A stretch of 64,000 nt of DNA from JAIVJM01 sp963816985 (GCA_963816985.1 CAWFMF010000004.1:3782001-3846000), one strand, 5' to 3'. Positions 8,244-18,224 are shown, numbered from the stretch's first letter. The notes: generated from the letters alone by a model not told the origin. Numbers and translations: made by a program.

Positions 8244-9323
8244 ATGATTTCGATGACGAATCCTCTGGAAACAATCAAACCGTCCGTGCGCGGCCTTCGT
8301 GCCTACACGCTGTCGCCCGTGCGCGCGTCGGTGAAGCTCAACCAGAACGAGAGCCCGTGGGACGCGTCGGAGGCGATTAAGCGCGAGACGTTGCGGCGCA
8401 TGGAGTCGCGCGCGTGGTGTCGTTACCCGGACTTCACGCCCGCCGCTTTGCACGAGAAGTTGGCGGCGTTCGCCGGGTGGGAGCCCGAAGGCGTGCTCGC
8501 GGGGAACGGGTCGAACGAGTTGATTCAGGCGCTCTTGATGGTGACGGTCGGCGAGGGCCGCCGCGTGCTCATCAGCGAGCCGACCTTCGCGCTCTACAAA
8601 CAAGTGGCGACCGTGCTCGGCGGCGAAGTGTTGAGCGTCCCGCTCGATGACCGTCTGCAATTCGACGTGGCGGCGCTCGTCGCCGCGATTAAAAAATATG
8701 AGCCGGAAGTGACCGTCATCTGCTCGCCCAACAACCCGACGGGATGCCGGATGGCGGACGGCGACCTTTCCATGCTGCTCGAAGCCTCGCGCGGGATAGT
8801 CGTGGTTGACGAAGCATACTTCGAATTCTCAGGCGAGTCAGTCGTGCCGCTCCTCGAACGCCACCCGAACCTCGTCGTCTTCCGCACCTTCTCGAAGGCG
8901 TTGGCGTTGGCGGCGCTCCGCGTCGGCTACTTGCTCGCCGCGCCTGAGTTGGCGCGCGAAGTCTCGAAGGCGTTGCTGCCCTACAACCTCAACGCCTTCT
9001 CGCAGACCGCCGCCGAGGTCTGCGTCGAGATGTACGAGACGGAAATCGCGCCGTCCGTCAAACGCATCCGCGCCGAGCGCGAAAGACTCTACGAAGAACT
9101 GCGAGGCGTGAAAGGGCTCTCGCCCGTCGCCTCGCGCGCGAACTTCATGGTCGTGCGCTCGACGGTCGAGCCGAAACGAGTCTGTGCCGAACTGCTGGCG
9201 CGCGACATCCTCGTCCGCGACGTGAGCGGCTACCCGATGCTCAGGGATTATTTCCGCGTGAGCGTCGGCACGCCCGCCGAGAACGACCGTTTGATTGAAG
9301 GGCTGAGAGAGATTTTCGGATGA
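8244..9323 (+). CDS. hisC: Histidinol-phosphate aminotransferase
   Basis: HisC is a PLP-dependent fold-type I aminotransferase that converts imidazole-acetol phosphate to L-histidinol phosphate. Key features are VKLNQNESPWD near the N-terminus, GNGSNELIQ, CSPNNPTG, VVDEAYFEFS (Asp and Tyr binding PLP), FRTFSKALALAALRVGY with the Schiff-base lysine, and ARDILVRDVSGY near the C-terminus. ATG 8244 or ATG 8253 is the likely start. A longer in-frame start at 8172 would translate the palindrome loop and arm and is rejected. No good Shine-Dalgarno is visible because the palindrome abuts the start; translation may depend on coupling or on the hairpin structure. Confidence 0.93.
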   Translation: MISMTNPLETIKPSVRGLRAYTLSPVRASVKLNQNESPWDASEAIKRETLRRMESRAWCRYPDFTPAALHEKLAAFAGWEPEGVLAGNGSNELIQALLMVTVGEGRRVLISEPTFALYKQVATVLGGEVLSVPLDDRLQFDVAALVAAIKKYEPEVTVICSPNNPTGCRMADGDLSMLLEASRGIVVVDEAYFEFSGESVVPLLERHPNLVVFRTFSKALALAALRVGYLLAAPELAREVSKALLPYNLNAFSQTAAEVCVEMYETEIAPSVKRIRAERERLYEELRGVKGLSPVASRANFMVVRSTVEPKRVCAELLARDILVRDVSGYPMLRDYFRVSVGTPAENDRLIEGLREIFG

Positions 9324-9354
9324 AGTCGGAAGACGTAGATTGAGGTTAAAGCTG

Positions 9355-9963
9355 ATGAGTACTGAATTGCAGACGAGCGCGCGTGAGGCCGAAGTGAGGC
9401 GAAAGACGAAGGAGACGGACGTGCGCGTTCGTCTTTCGCTCGACGGCGAAGGTCGTTCCAAAGTCTCGACGGGCGTCGCGTTCCTCGACCACATGCTCGA
9501 ACTCTTCGCGCGCCACGGGCTCTTCGACCTCGAAGTCGAATGTCGCGGCGACCTCGAAATTGACGACCACCATTCCGTCGAAGACATCGCCATCACTCTC
9601 GGAAAGGCGTTCGCCGAAGCGCTCGGCGACAAACGGGGAATCGCGCGCTACGGCTCCGCGCTCGTGCCGATGGACGAGGCTTTGTGCCGCGCCGTCGTAG
9701 ACCTTTCGGGCCGCTTCTATCTCGTCTACGAAGTCGAGACGCGGCGGCAGCAGATAGGCAACTTCTCCGTCGAACTGGCCGAGCACTTCTGGCGCTCGTT
9801 TGCCGAGGCCGCGCGCTGCAACCTCCACCTTGATGCCTTGCGCGGGCGCAACACGCACCACATCCTCGAAGGCACTTTCAAGGCGGCGGCGCGCGCGCTT
9901 CGTCAGGCCGTCGAGCGCGACCCGCGCGTCGTGGGCGTGTTGAGCACGAAGGGGGTGCTGTAA
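9355..9963 (+). CDS. hisB: Imidazoleglycerol-phosphate dehydratase
   Basis: HisB dehydrates imidazole-glycerol phosphate to imidazole-acetol phosphate using manganese. At 202 residues it is the monofunctional type without the phosphatase domain, consistent with a separate hisN at the end of the operon. The metal-binding His motifs are intact: FLDHMLELFARHG, DDHHSVED and RNTHHILEGTFKA. ATG 9355 has GAGG about 8 bases upstream. An upstream TTG at 9340 is a weaker choice. The gap from hisC is short, and hisH follows 3 bases after the stop. Confidence 0.95.
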   Translation: MSTELQTSAREAEVRRKTKETDVRVRLSLDGEGRSKVSTGVAFLDHMLELFARHGLFDLEVECRGDLEIDDHHSVEDIAITLGKAFAEALGDKRGIARYGSALVPMDEALCRAVVDLSGRFYLVYEVETRRQQIGNFSVELAEHFWRSFAEAARCNLHLDALRGRNTHHILEGTFKAAARALRQAVERDPRVVGVLSTKGVL

Positions 9964-9966
9964 AGA

Positions 9967-10617
9967 ATGTCGGCGCGCGTGGCGATTGTGGATTACGGCG
10001 TCGGCAACCTCCGCTCGGTCGAGAAGGCTTTCGCGGCTGGCGGGTGCGAGGCCGTCGTCAGTGCTGACGAGCGTGTGTTGCGGCGCGCGGAGAAGTTGGT
10101 GCTGCCCGGCGTCGGCGCTTTTCCCGCGTGCATGAGCGCGCTCACCGAGCGAGGCTTTGACGAGTTGCTGCGCGAGCGCGTGGCGGAAGGCACGCCGCTC
10201 CTTGGCGTCTGCGTCGGGATGCAGATGCTCTTCGAGGAATCGGAGGAGTTCGGTCGAAGCCGTGGGCTCGGCTTCCTCGGCGGGCGCGTGCGCCGCTTCA
10301 ACGAACGCCTGCGCGTACCGCAGGTCGGCTGGAATCAGGTCGAGTGGCGGAGAGACCACTCCTTGTCGGAAGGCATCGAGGCGGGGAGCTTCTTCTACTT
10401 CGTCCACTCTTACTACTGCGACGCTGAAGACGCCGAAGCGGTGCTCGGCGAGACCGAATACGGCGAGCCTTACGCCTCCGTGGTCGCACGCGCGAACGTC
10501 TGCGGTGTGCAGTTTCACCCGGAGAAGAGTCAGGCCGCGGGGTTGCGACTGTTGAAGAATTTTGCAAAAGATGAGGACAGTACCGCGAGCGGTAGCGAGC
10601 GGGTTGAGCTTAAATAA
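9967..10617 (+). CDS. hisH: Imidazole glycerol phosphate synthase glutaminase subunit; C-terminus built from a repeat
   Basis: HisH is a class I glutamine amidotransferase. It releases ammonia from glutamine and passes it to HisF. Visible are VDYGVGNLRSVEKA, the nucleophile region LGVCVGMQMLFEES and the His-Glu pair in GVQFHPEKSQAAGLRLLKNF. The fold normally ends near that last stretch. Here about 13 further residues (DSTASGSERVELK) are encoded by the left arm and loop of the palindrome at 10577-10650, which also supplies the stop codon. The extension should be harmless, but it shows repeat insertion or capture at a gene end. hisA, often found next to hisH, is missing. Confidence 0.95.
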   Translation: MSARVAIVDYGVGNLRSVEKAFAAGGCEAVVSADERVLRRAEKLVLPGVGAFPACMSALTERGFDELLRERVAEGTPLLGVCVGMQMLFEESEEFGRSRGLGFLGGRVRRFNERLRVPQVGWNQVEWRRDHSLSEGIEAGSFFYFVHSYYCDAEDAEAVLGETEYGEPYASVVARANVCGVQFHPEKSQAAGLRLLKNFAKDEDSTASGSERVELK

Positions 10618-10650
10618 AGTCAACCCGCTCGCTACCGCTCGCGGTACTGT
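10577..10650. repeat. Palindrome family A, copy 1 (perfect 31-base arms), overlapping hisH
   Basis: The left arm 10577-10607 starts ACAGTACCGCGAGCGGTAGC and the right arm 10620-10650 is its exact complement; the loop is 12 bases. It covers the last codons of hisH and the hisH-hisF gap. Other copies of the family are at 27856, 28361, 30603, 32457 and 40051. Confidence 0.9.
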
Positions 10651-10662
10651 TCCGAGTTCATC

Positions 10663-11004
10663 ATGTTAGCCAAGCGCATCATCCCATGTCTCGATGTTGA
10701 CGGCGGTCGTGTCGTCAAAGGCATCCGCTTCCTCTCGCTCGCGGACGCCGGAGACCCTCTGGAACAGGGCAAACGCTACGACCTCGAAGGCGCGGACGAG
10801 TTGGCCTTCCTCGACATCACGGCTTCGTCAGATAAGCGCGCCATCGTCTCCGCCCTCGTGCGGCGCGTGGCCGACGAGGTGTTCATCCCTTTCACCGTCG
10901 GCGGCGGGCTGAAGACGGTCGAGGACGTGCGCGCCATCCTGCGCGCGGGCGCGGACAAGGTGACTCTGAACACGGCGGCGGTCGAGCGGCCCGAACTTGA
11001 TTAG
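10663..11004 (+). CDS. hisF: Imidazole glycerol phosphate synthase cyclase subunit, N-terminal part (frameshifted)
   Basis: HisF is a TIM-barrel enzyme that uses ammonia from HisH to turn PRFAR into imidazole-glycerol phosphate and AICAR. This frame holds the first half: RIIPCLDVDGGRVVKGIRF with catalytic Asp, ELAFLDITAS, FTVGGGLKTVED and ADKVTLNTAAVERPEL. It then stops at TAG 11002. The rest of the protein continues in the next frame from 10997. Deleting one base near 10999 (CTT-G-ATT to CTT-ATT) gives PELISEAAGVFGSQ, the normal family sequence. The gene is therefore either interrupted by a one-base insertion or affected by a sequence error. The start ATG lies just after the family A palindrome, without a clear ribosome site. 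Confidence 0.88.
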   Translation: MLAKRIIPCLDVDGGRVVKGIRFLSLADAGDPLEQGKRYDLEGADELAFLDITASSDKRAIVSALVRRVADEVFIPFTVGGGLKTVEDVRAILRAGADKVTLNTAAVERPELD

Positions 11005-11425
11005 TGAAGCGGCGGGCGTCTTCGGCAGCCAGTGCGTCGTCGTCGCCGTGGACGCGCGGCGGAGGACTGACGGCGGCGCGGGTTGGGAGGTCTTCACGCA
11101 CGGCGGGCGGCGGGCGGTCGGTTGGGACGCAATCGAGTGGGCAGCGCGGGCGGAGCGGCTCGGCGCGGGCGAGATTCTTCTGACGAGCATGGACAGGGAC
11201 GGCACGCGCGACGGCTACGACCTTGAGTTGACGCGCGCCGTTGCCGAAGCCGTCCGCATCCCCGTCATCGCTTCGGGCGGCGCAGGCAAGCTCGAACATT
11301 TCCATGAAGCTCTGACCGTGGGCGGCGCGAGCGCCGTGCTCGCTGCCTCGCTCTTTCACTTCGGCGAGTTCAGCATCGGCGAGGTCAAAGACTATCTGCG
11401 GGCGCGAGGAGTCGTGGTGAGATGA
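10997..11425 (+). CDS. hisF: Imidazole glycerol phosphate synthase cyclase subunit, C-terminal part (frameshifted)
   Basis: This is the second half of HisF, in the +1 frame relative to the first. It includes GSQCVVVAVDARR (second catalytic Asp), GAGEILLTSMDRDGTRDGYD (phosphate-binding strand), IPVIASGGAGKLEHF and a C-terminal FGEFSIGEVKDYL. A TTG at 10997 is the first possible start, but it has no ribosome site. It most likely belongs to one 255-residue protein with the preceding fragment. No key residue of the barrel is lost, so a single-base correction restores a normal HisF. Its TGA overlaps the ATG of hisIE. Confidence 0.88.
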   Translation: MISEAAGVFGSQCVVVAVDARRRTDGGAGWEVFTHGGRRAVGWDAIEWAARAERLGAGEILLTSMDRDGTRDGYDLELTRAVAEAVRIPVIASGGAGKLEHFHEALTVGGASAVLAASLFHFGEFSIGEVKDYLRARGVVVR

Positions 11426-12102
11426 TGGTCAAACTCGAAGACGTGCGCTTCGACGAGCGCGGGCTCATGCCTGTGGTCGTGCAGGACGCAACGACGCGCG
11501 AGGTCTTGACGCTCGCGTACATGAACGCCGAGAGCCTGCGGCGCACGCTCGCGGAGGGCGAGACGTGGTTCTGGTCTCGCTCGCGCGCAGAGCTTTGGCA
11601 CAAGGGTGCGACTTCGGGCCACACACAGAAGGTCATCGGCGTGCGGCTCGACTGCGACGCAGACGCCCTCGTCGTGCTGGTCGAACCGCGCGGCGCGGCC
11701 TGCCACACGGGCGCGCGTTCGTGTTTCCATCAGGAGGTTGAAGGCGCGGGGCGGGGAAGCGTTGAAGACTCCGGCGGCGCGGGCTCGCCGGTGACTGATT
11801 TCGGGGCCGTGGTCAAACAGCTCTTCGAGGTGATTGAAGAACGCCGGAGGGAGATGCCGGAGGGCTCATACACAACATATCTTTTTAAAGAGGGGCTGAA
11901 CAAGATTCTCAAGAAGGTCGGCGAAGAGTCCGCCGAGACCATCATCGCGGCGAAAGACGGCGACGCAGCGGCGCTCGCGTCGGAGATGTCCGATCTGGTC
12001 TATCATCTTCTGGTCTTGTTGGCGGAGCGCGGGCTCAAGTTGGAGTCGTTGGGCGAAGTGCTGGCGCGTCGGGCGTCGAAGGGTGGTGCGAAGGATGAGT
12101 GA
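11422..12102 (+). CDS. hisIE: Bifunctional PR-AMP cyclohydrolase / PR-ATP pyrophosphohydrolase
   Basis: This fusion catalyses steps two and three of histidine synthesis. Residues 1-115 are HisI: YMNAESLRRTL, ETWFWSRSRAELWHKGATSG, and the zinc-binding LDCDADALVV and ACHTGARSCFH. After a short Gly-rich linker, residues about 130-226 are HisE, an all-alpha pyrophosphohydrolase: FEVIEERRREMPEGSYTTYL, KILKKVGEESAETIIAAK and EMSDLVYHLLVLL. The 226-residue length is typical of the HisIE fusion. Its start overlaps the hisF stop (ATGA) and its stop overlaps the hisN start. Confidence 0.94.
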   Translation: MMVKLEDVRFDERGLMPVVVQDATTREVLTLAYMNAESLRRTLAEGETWFWSRSRAELWHKGATSGHTQKVIGVRLDCDADALVVLVEPRGAACHTGARSCFHQEVEGAGRGSVEDSGGAGSPVTDFGAVVKQLFEVIEERRREMPEGSYTTYLFKEGLNKILKKVGEESAETIIAAKDGDAAALASEMSDLVYHLLVLLAERGLKLESLGEVLARRASKGGAKDE

Positions 12103-12874
12103 AGACGAGTTGCAGGGGCTCCTCGATTTCGGCGTCGGGCTGGCGCGCGAGGCGGGCGAGATTACGCTCCGTTATTTCCGCAGGGAGTTCGAGACGAAGG
12201 TGAAGGCCAACCAGACCTTTGTCACGCAGGCCGACCTTGAGGCCGAGAGTTTTTTGCGCCGGGAGATTGCCGGGAAGTTTCCCGCAGACGCCATCCTCGG
12301 CGAAGAGGAGGGCGAGAGCGCGGGCTCTTCGGGCAGGCGTTGGATTCTCGACCCGATTGACGGCACGTACTCATTCGTCCACGGCGTGCCCTTCTACGGC
12401 GTCCTCCTCGCCCTCGAAATCGAAGGCGAGCCGACGCTCGGCGTCATCCACCTCCCGGCGCTCGGCGAGACGGTCTACGCGGCGAAGGGGCTCGGCTGTT
12501 ACCTGAACGGCGAGCGCGCGCATGTCTCCCGCACCGCTTCGCTGGAAGAGTCGCTCGTGCTCGCGACCGACTTCGGCTCGTGCGAGCGATACGGCTTCGG
12601 GCGGGCGGCGGAGGAAATTCAGCGGCGCGCGCGTTCGCGGCGCACGTGGGGCGATTGCTACGGGTACGCGCTCGTGGCGACGGGCCGCGCCGATGTCATG
12701 TTCGACCCCGTGATGTCGGTCTGGGACTGTGCCGCGCTCCTGCCCGTCATGGAAGAGGCCGGCGGAACCTTCACGGACTGGGGCGGGCAGCGGACGATTC
12801 ATGCGGGGAACGCGTTGGCGACCAACGGCCTCCTCTTCGAAGAAGTGTTGAGTATCACCAGCCCGAAACAGTAA
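12095..12874 (+). CDS. hisN: Histidinol-phosphatase, inositol monophosphatase family
   Basis: The operon position and motifs indicate the IMPase-type histidinol-phosphate phosphatase, which supplies the step not covered by the short HisB. The 259-residue protein has LGEEEG (metal-binding Glu), RWILDPIDGTYSFVHGVPF (Asp-Pro-Ile-Asp-Gly-Thr), RTWGDCYGYALVATGRADVM and VWDCAALLPVMEEAGG. The WGDCYGY form is characteristic of HisN rather than general inositol phosphatases. ATG 12095 overlaps the hisIE stop; the alternative GTG 12083 is less likely. It is the last gene of the operon. Confidence 0.88.
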   Translation: MSEDELQGLLDFGVGLAREAGEITLRYFRREFETKVKANQTFVTQADLEAESFLRREIAGKFPADAILGEEEGESAGSSGRRWILDPIDGTYSFVHGVPFYGVLLALEIEGEPTLGVIHLPALGETVYAAKGLGCYLNGERAHVSRTASLEESLVLATDFGSCERYGFGRAAEEIQRRARSRRTWGDCYGYALVATGRADVMFDPVMSVWDCAALLPVMEEAGGTFTDWGGQRTIHAGNALATNGLLFEEVLSITSPKQ

Positions 12875-13394
12875 GAAATTCAAGGCTTTTTCTCGCCTCT
12901 GTGTCACAATAGACGCCTCGTCTGTGCCTCAACGGTTCTCGCGGGTCATAAGGCCACGCACCCGGCGATTTCATCCTTGAGAGGCAACTTTGACTCATGA
13001 GACGCCCCCAACCGCCGCCCGCAGAGATTTCTCGAACCTCGTTTAATTCAACTATTTCAGCATTTATCGGGAATAAAGAGGGCTGGCATGGGCATTGCTC
13101 TTGCCGGACGGTTGACCATCTCGCGGAGGAAGGTCTATTGTTTTCGCGCAGGGCGCATTGATTTACTAAAAATCCCCGGCGTCGAAATTATTCCGCGCGG
13201 TGCTCGCCTTTCCGGGCTCTTCGGCCCAAGCATTTGAAAGATAACCCCTCGGTCGCTTTCGTTAAATCTCCCGGCAGTCGCGAATTGTTCGGGGGAAGGC
13301 GAGCGGGTATATGTACTGATACTCCGGCGGCGCGGACTGAAAAGCGGAAGCGCGGCGGATTCGATGAGACTCTTGAGAGAAGGATAAAGACAGC
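12875..13394. other. 520-base intergenic region between hisN and the radical SAM gene
   Basis: No supported gene is seen. A 59-codon frame from ATG 12997 has a poorly spaced ribosome site and unremarkable composition, and is not called. The region is less GC-rich than its surroundings and contains the sigma54-type promoter at 13084-13099. If that promoter is used, the radical SAM gene has an untranslated leader of about 280 bases, long enough to hold regulatory RNA, but no known motif was recognised. Confidence 0.5.
13084..13099 (+). promoter_or_regulatory. Sigma54 (RpoN) -24/-12 promoter
   Basis: TGGCATGGGCATTGCT matches the sigma54 consensus. GG and GC lie exactly 10 bases apart, in the TGGCA and TTGCT contexts. 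It points toward the radical SAM gene at 13395. Sigma54 promoters need an activator of the NtrC family; none is encoded nearby. Confidence 0.6.
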
Positions 13395-15437
<2,043 letters not shown>

Positions 15438-15462
15438 CGCCTCCGGCGAGTCAGACCCGGAC

Positions 15463-15504
15463 GAGCCCCGCGAGCGCTTCGGACGTTCGCGGGGCTCTTC
15501 TGTT
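15463..15504 (+). terminator. Intrinsic terminator after the radical SAM gene
   Basis: GAGCCCCGCGA (15463-15473) pairs with TCGCGGGGCTC (15487-15497), and is followed by TTCTGTTG. It isolates the radical SAM transcript from surE. Confidence 0.75.
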
Positions 15505-15568
15505 GCTGCCGGGCGGGCCTGCTTGAATAATTCGTTTCTTTAAGGTGTAATAACCGCGGCTTAATTAT

Positions 15569-16363
15569 ATGGTTCGCATTCTTTTAACGAACGACGACGG
15601 CATCCATTCCGAAGGTCTGACGGCGGTGGAGGAGGCTCTGCGCGAGGTGGGCGACGTGTACACGGTTGCGCCCGCCTCCGAGATGAGCGGCGCTTCGCAC
15701 AGCCTGACGCTCGCGCGCCCCTTGCGCATCCGCCAGATTGACGAGCGCCACTGGACGGTGGACGGGACGCCGACCGACTGCGTGACGCTCGCCTTGAACC
15801 GCATTCTCGGCGACGACGAGCGGCCCGACATCTGCGTCTCCGGCATCAACCACGGCGCGAACCTCGGCGACGACGCGAGCTATTCGGGGACGGTCGCGGG
15901 CGCGCTCGAAGCGACCATTCTCGGCGTCCCCGGTCTCGCCTTCAGCCTCGTCGCGCGCGAGAACTTCGACTTTACGGAGGCCGCCCGCTTCGCCGTCGTC
16001 GCCGTCCGCAAGGCGCTCGAAGAGGGCTTGCCCGAAGGCACTCTGCTCAACATCAATGTGCCTCGCGGAGAGATTAAGGGCGTGCGCGTAACTAGGCAGG
16101 GGATGAAGAACGCGCGGCCCATCATCAGCGAGCACATAGACCCGCGCGGCAAGGCTTACTACTGGATCGGCGAGGAGTATTACACGTCGGGCCACGAGGA
16201 CGGGACGGACTACTCGGCCATCGAGCAGGGCTACATCTCCGTCACGCCGATGCGCAGCGACATGACGAACCACAACGCGCTGGTCGCGCTCGACCTCTGG
16301 AACCGCATCGCCGCCGGGGAGGTCGCGCGCGACGAGCGAGACCAGCCCGCCGCGCACGACTGA
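15569..16363 (+). CDS. surE: 5'/3'-nucleotidase SurE
   Basis: SurE is a metal-dependent phosphatase acting on nucleoside monophosphates and short polyphosphates, linked to stationary-phase survival. The 264-residue protein has ILLTNDDGIHSEG (metal-binding Asp-Asp), APASEMSGASHSLT, VDGTPTDCVTLAL, and VSGINHGANLGDDASYSGTV, all canonical. ATG 15569 directly follows a TA-rich stretch, with no clear ribosome site. The downstream pcm neighbour is the same pairing as in Enterobacteria (surE-pcm), which supports a shared stress or repair role. Confidence 0.95.
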   Translation: MVRILLTNDDGIHSEGLTAVEEALREVGDVYTVAPASEMSGASHSLTLARPLRIRQIDERHWTVDGTPTDCVTLALNRILGDDERPDICVSGINHGANLGDDASYSGTVAGALEATILGVPGLAFSLVARENFDFTEAARFAVVAVRKALEEGLPEGTLLNINVPRGEIKGVRVTRQGMKNARPIISEHIDPRGKAYYWIGEEYYTSGHEDGTDYSAIEQGYISVTPMRSDMTNHNALVALDLWNRIAAGEVARDERDQPAAHD

Positions 16364-16395
16364 AGAGCAACGCCGCAGGTGAGAGAAGGCATTTT

Positions 16396-17082
16396 TTGAA
16401 CCCCTCGACTTCAAACCGCTCAGCCGCCAAGCCCACGGGTCTCCGCATCCCGCACCAGCGCATGATCGAGCGGCTGCGCGACCACTACGGCATCAAAGAC
16501 CGGCGCGTCCTCGAAGTGATGCAGGAGCTGCCGCGCCACTTCTTCGTCTCCGAAGCCTTGCAAGGGAACGCCTACGGCGACCACGCGCTCCCCATCGCCG
16601 CCAACCAGACCATCTCGCAGCCCTACATCGTCGCGCGCATGAGCGAGCTGCTCGAAGTTGATAAAGACAGCCGCGTGCTCGAAATCGGCGCGGGCTCCGG
16701 CTACCAGACCGCCGTGCTCGCGCGGCTCGCCGGACAGGTCTACGCCATCGAGCGCATCGCCGACCTCGCGCGCGAGGCGCAGGCGCGCATCCGCAGCCTC
16801 AACATCTACAACGCCACCGTGAAGTGCTTCGACGGCACTCTCGGCTGGAGCGCGCACGCGCCCTACGACGGGATTCTGGTGGCCGCCGGCGGGCCGGAAG
16901 TCCCCGAACCGCTGCTCGCGCAACTGAAGGTCGGGGGACGACTCGTCATCCCCGTCGGCGAGACGCGCGACTCGCAGCGCCTCGTCCGCGTCATCCGCGA
17001 AGAGGAAGGCTTCAAACACGAAGAGCACGGCCCCTGCGCCTTCGTCCCGCTCATCGGTCGCTACGGCTGGGCGCAGGAGTAG
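16396..17082 (+). CDS. pcm: Protein-L-isoaspartate O-methyltransferase
   Basis: This enzyme repairs damaged proteins by methylating isoaspartyl residues with S-adenosylmethionine. The 228-residue protein shows RMIERLRDHYGIKDRRVLEV, FFVSEALQGNAYGDHALPI, QTISQPYIVARM, VLEIGAGSGYQTAVLA (SAM site) and VGGRLVIPVGE. The TTG start at 16396 is preferred because GAGAAGG lies 6 bases upstream; the first ATG (16462) would cut into the conserved N-terminus. It follows surE by 32 bases, probably in one operon. Confidence 0.93.
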   Translation: MNPSTSNRSAAKPTGLRIPHQRMIERLRDHYGIKDRRVLEVMQELPRHFFVSEALQGNAYGDHALPIAANQTISQPYIVARMSELLEVDKDSRVLEIGAGSGYQTAVLARLAGQVYAIERIADLAREAQARIRSLNIYNATVKCFDGTLGWSAHAPYDGILVAAGGPEVPEPLLAQLKVGGRLVIPVGETRDSQRLVRVIREEEGFKHEEHGPCAFVPLIGRYGWAQE

Positions 17083-17167
17083 TTCAAAGTTCAAGGTTCA
17101 AAGTTCAAAGTTAAGAATAAGAGCTTTGTCTTTAACTTTGAACTTTGAACCTTGAACTTTGAACTTT
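17081..17167. repeat. Inverted repeat of GTTCAAAGTTCAAG units
   Basis: The left arm 17081-17114 (AGTTCAAAGTTCAAGGTTCA and onward) is complementary to 17132-17167. Each arm is itself made of short GTTCAAA direct repeats. It lies right after the pcm stop and reaches to 9 bases before the DedA ATG, displacing any ribosome site there. Confidence 0.8.
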
Positions 17168-17175
17168 TTATCATC

Positions 17176-17883
17176 ATGGAATCATTAACCGAACTATTTC
17201 ACCAACTCAGGGAAGTTCTTAATCCGAAGAACATCATCGAGTTTCTGACGACGAAGGGCTTGGTCTTCACCTACGCGGGGCTCATCCTCATCGTCTTCGC
17301 GGAGACGGGGCTGGCGGTCGGCTTCTTCCTGCCGGGCGATTCGCTGCTCGTGGTCGCGGGGCTCTTCGCGTCCGCCGGGAAGCTCAACGTCTTCTTCCTG
17401 CTCTTCAGCCTCTTCATCGCCGCCGTCGTGGGCGACGCCGTCGGCTACTACTCCGGCCTCAAGCTCGGCCCGCGCGTCTTCACGCGACAGAAATCTCTCT
17501 TCTTCCGACCGAGCCATCTTGAGAAGGCGCACGCCTTTTACGAGAAGTACGGCGGCAAGACCATCATCATCGCGCGCTTCGTGCCCATCGTCCGCACCTT
17601 CGCGCCCATCGTCGCCGGGGCCGCGCAGATGTCCTACCGGCAGTTCGCCGTCTACAACGTCGTCGGCGGCTTCCTCTGGGTCACGAGCATGATCTTGGGC
17701 GGCTACTTCCTCGGCAGCATCGTCGAGAGCGCCTTCGGCATCAAGCTCGAAGACCACATCGAGAAGGTCGTCGTCGTCGTCGTCCTTTTGTCGCTCACGC
17801 CGCCGCTCTACGAGTACCTCAAATCGCGCCGCGAGAAGGCCCGCGCCGCCGCGCAAGCGGACGCCGGGGACGTACAGGTTTGA
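17176..17883 (+). CDS. DedA family membrane protein
   Basis: DedA proteins are inner-membrane proteins with re-entrant helices. Several act as undecaprenyl-phosphate or phospholipid transporters (flippases). Family hallmarks in the 235 residues are FAETGLAVGFFLPGDSLLVV, GDAVGYYSGLKLGPRVF, HAFYEKYGGKTIIIARFVPI (the basic-aromatic FxRF[VI]P motif), VRTFAPIVAGAAQM and VGGFLWVTSMILGGYFLG. Four to five hydrophobic segments are visible. ATG 17176 is used; an upstream TTG lies inside the palindrome. The start lacks a Shine-Dalgarno, as at other genes next to palindromes here. Confidence 0.9.
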   Translation: MESLTELFHQLREVLNPKNIIEFLTTKGLVFTYAGLILIVFAETGLAVGFFLPGDSLLVVAGLFASAGKLNVFFLLFSLFIAAVVGDAVGYYSGLKLGPRVFTRQKSLFFRPSHLEKAHAFYEKYGGKTIIIARFVPIVRTFAPIVAGAAQMSYRQFAVYNVVGGFLWVTSMILGGYFLGSIVESAFGIKLEDHIEKVVVVVVLLSLTPPLYEYLKSRREKARAAAQADAGDVQV

Positions 17884-17928
17884 CTTACACACACATCGCA
17901 CCTAGAATGTCCAAGCTGTTCGCAGCGA

Positions 17929-18002
<74 letters not shown>

Positions 18003-18009
18003 CTTTTCA

Positions 18010-18092
18010 AGGCAAAAGTAAAAAGGTAAAAGGCAAAAGTGAAGAGGCTCAAGCCCTCCTTACTTTTGCCTTTTACCTTTTTACTTTTGCCT
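18010..18092. repeat. Inverted repeat of AGGCAAAAGT / AAAAGGTAAAA units
   Basis: The left arm 18010-18040 (begins AGGCAAAAGTAAAAAGG) and right arm 18062-18092 are perfect complements around a 21-base loop. It follows the tRNA by 8 bases. The A-rich arms differ sharply in composition from the surrounding GC-rich DNA. Confidence 0.8.
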
Positions 18093-18150
18093 TCTTCGTT
18101 TTCCGGCACGGCTTTTGAGTCACTATCTCTGAAAGTAACTGTTGACGAGC

Positions 18151-18200
18151 CGTTTTCGGACAAGTTGGGGTGCGTCTGCGTGCGGCTGTGTCCGAAAACG
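18151..18200. promoter_or_regulatory. 12-base perfect inverted repeat upstream of the DUF2892-SRPBCC gene
   Basis: CGTTTTCGGACA (18151-18162) and TGTCCGAAAACG (18189-18200) are exact complements with a 26-base spacer, ending 25 bases before the ATG at 18225. It could be a two-site operator or a leader hairpin. It has no T-tract and does not belong to the other repeat families of the window. Confidence 0.5.
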
Positions 18201-18224
18201 ATTTTGATAGAGGAGAAAGACGAG

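Noticed and set aside
12997..13176. 59-codon frame from ATG 12997 between hisN and the radical SAM gene
   Set aside because: Poor ribosome spacing, no recognisable features, and it overlaps the sigma54-type promoter.
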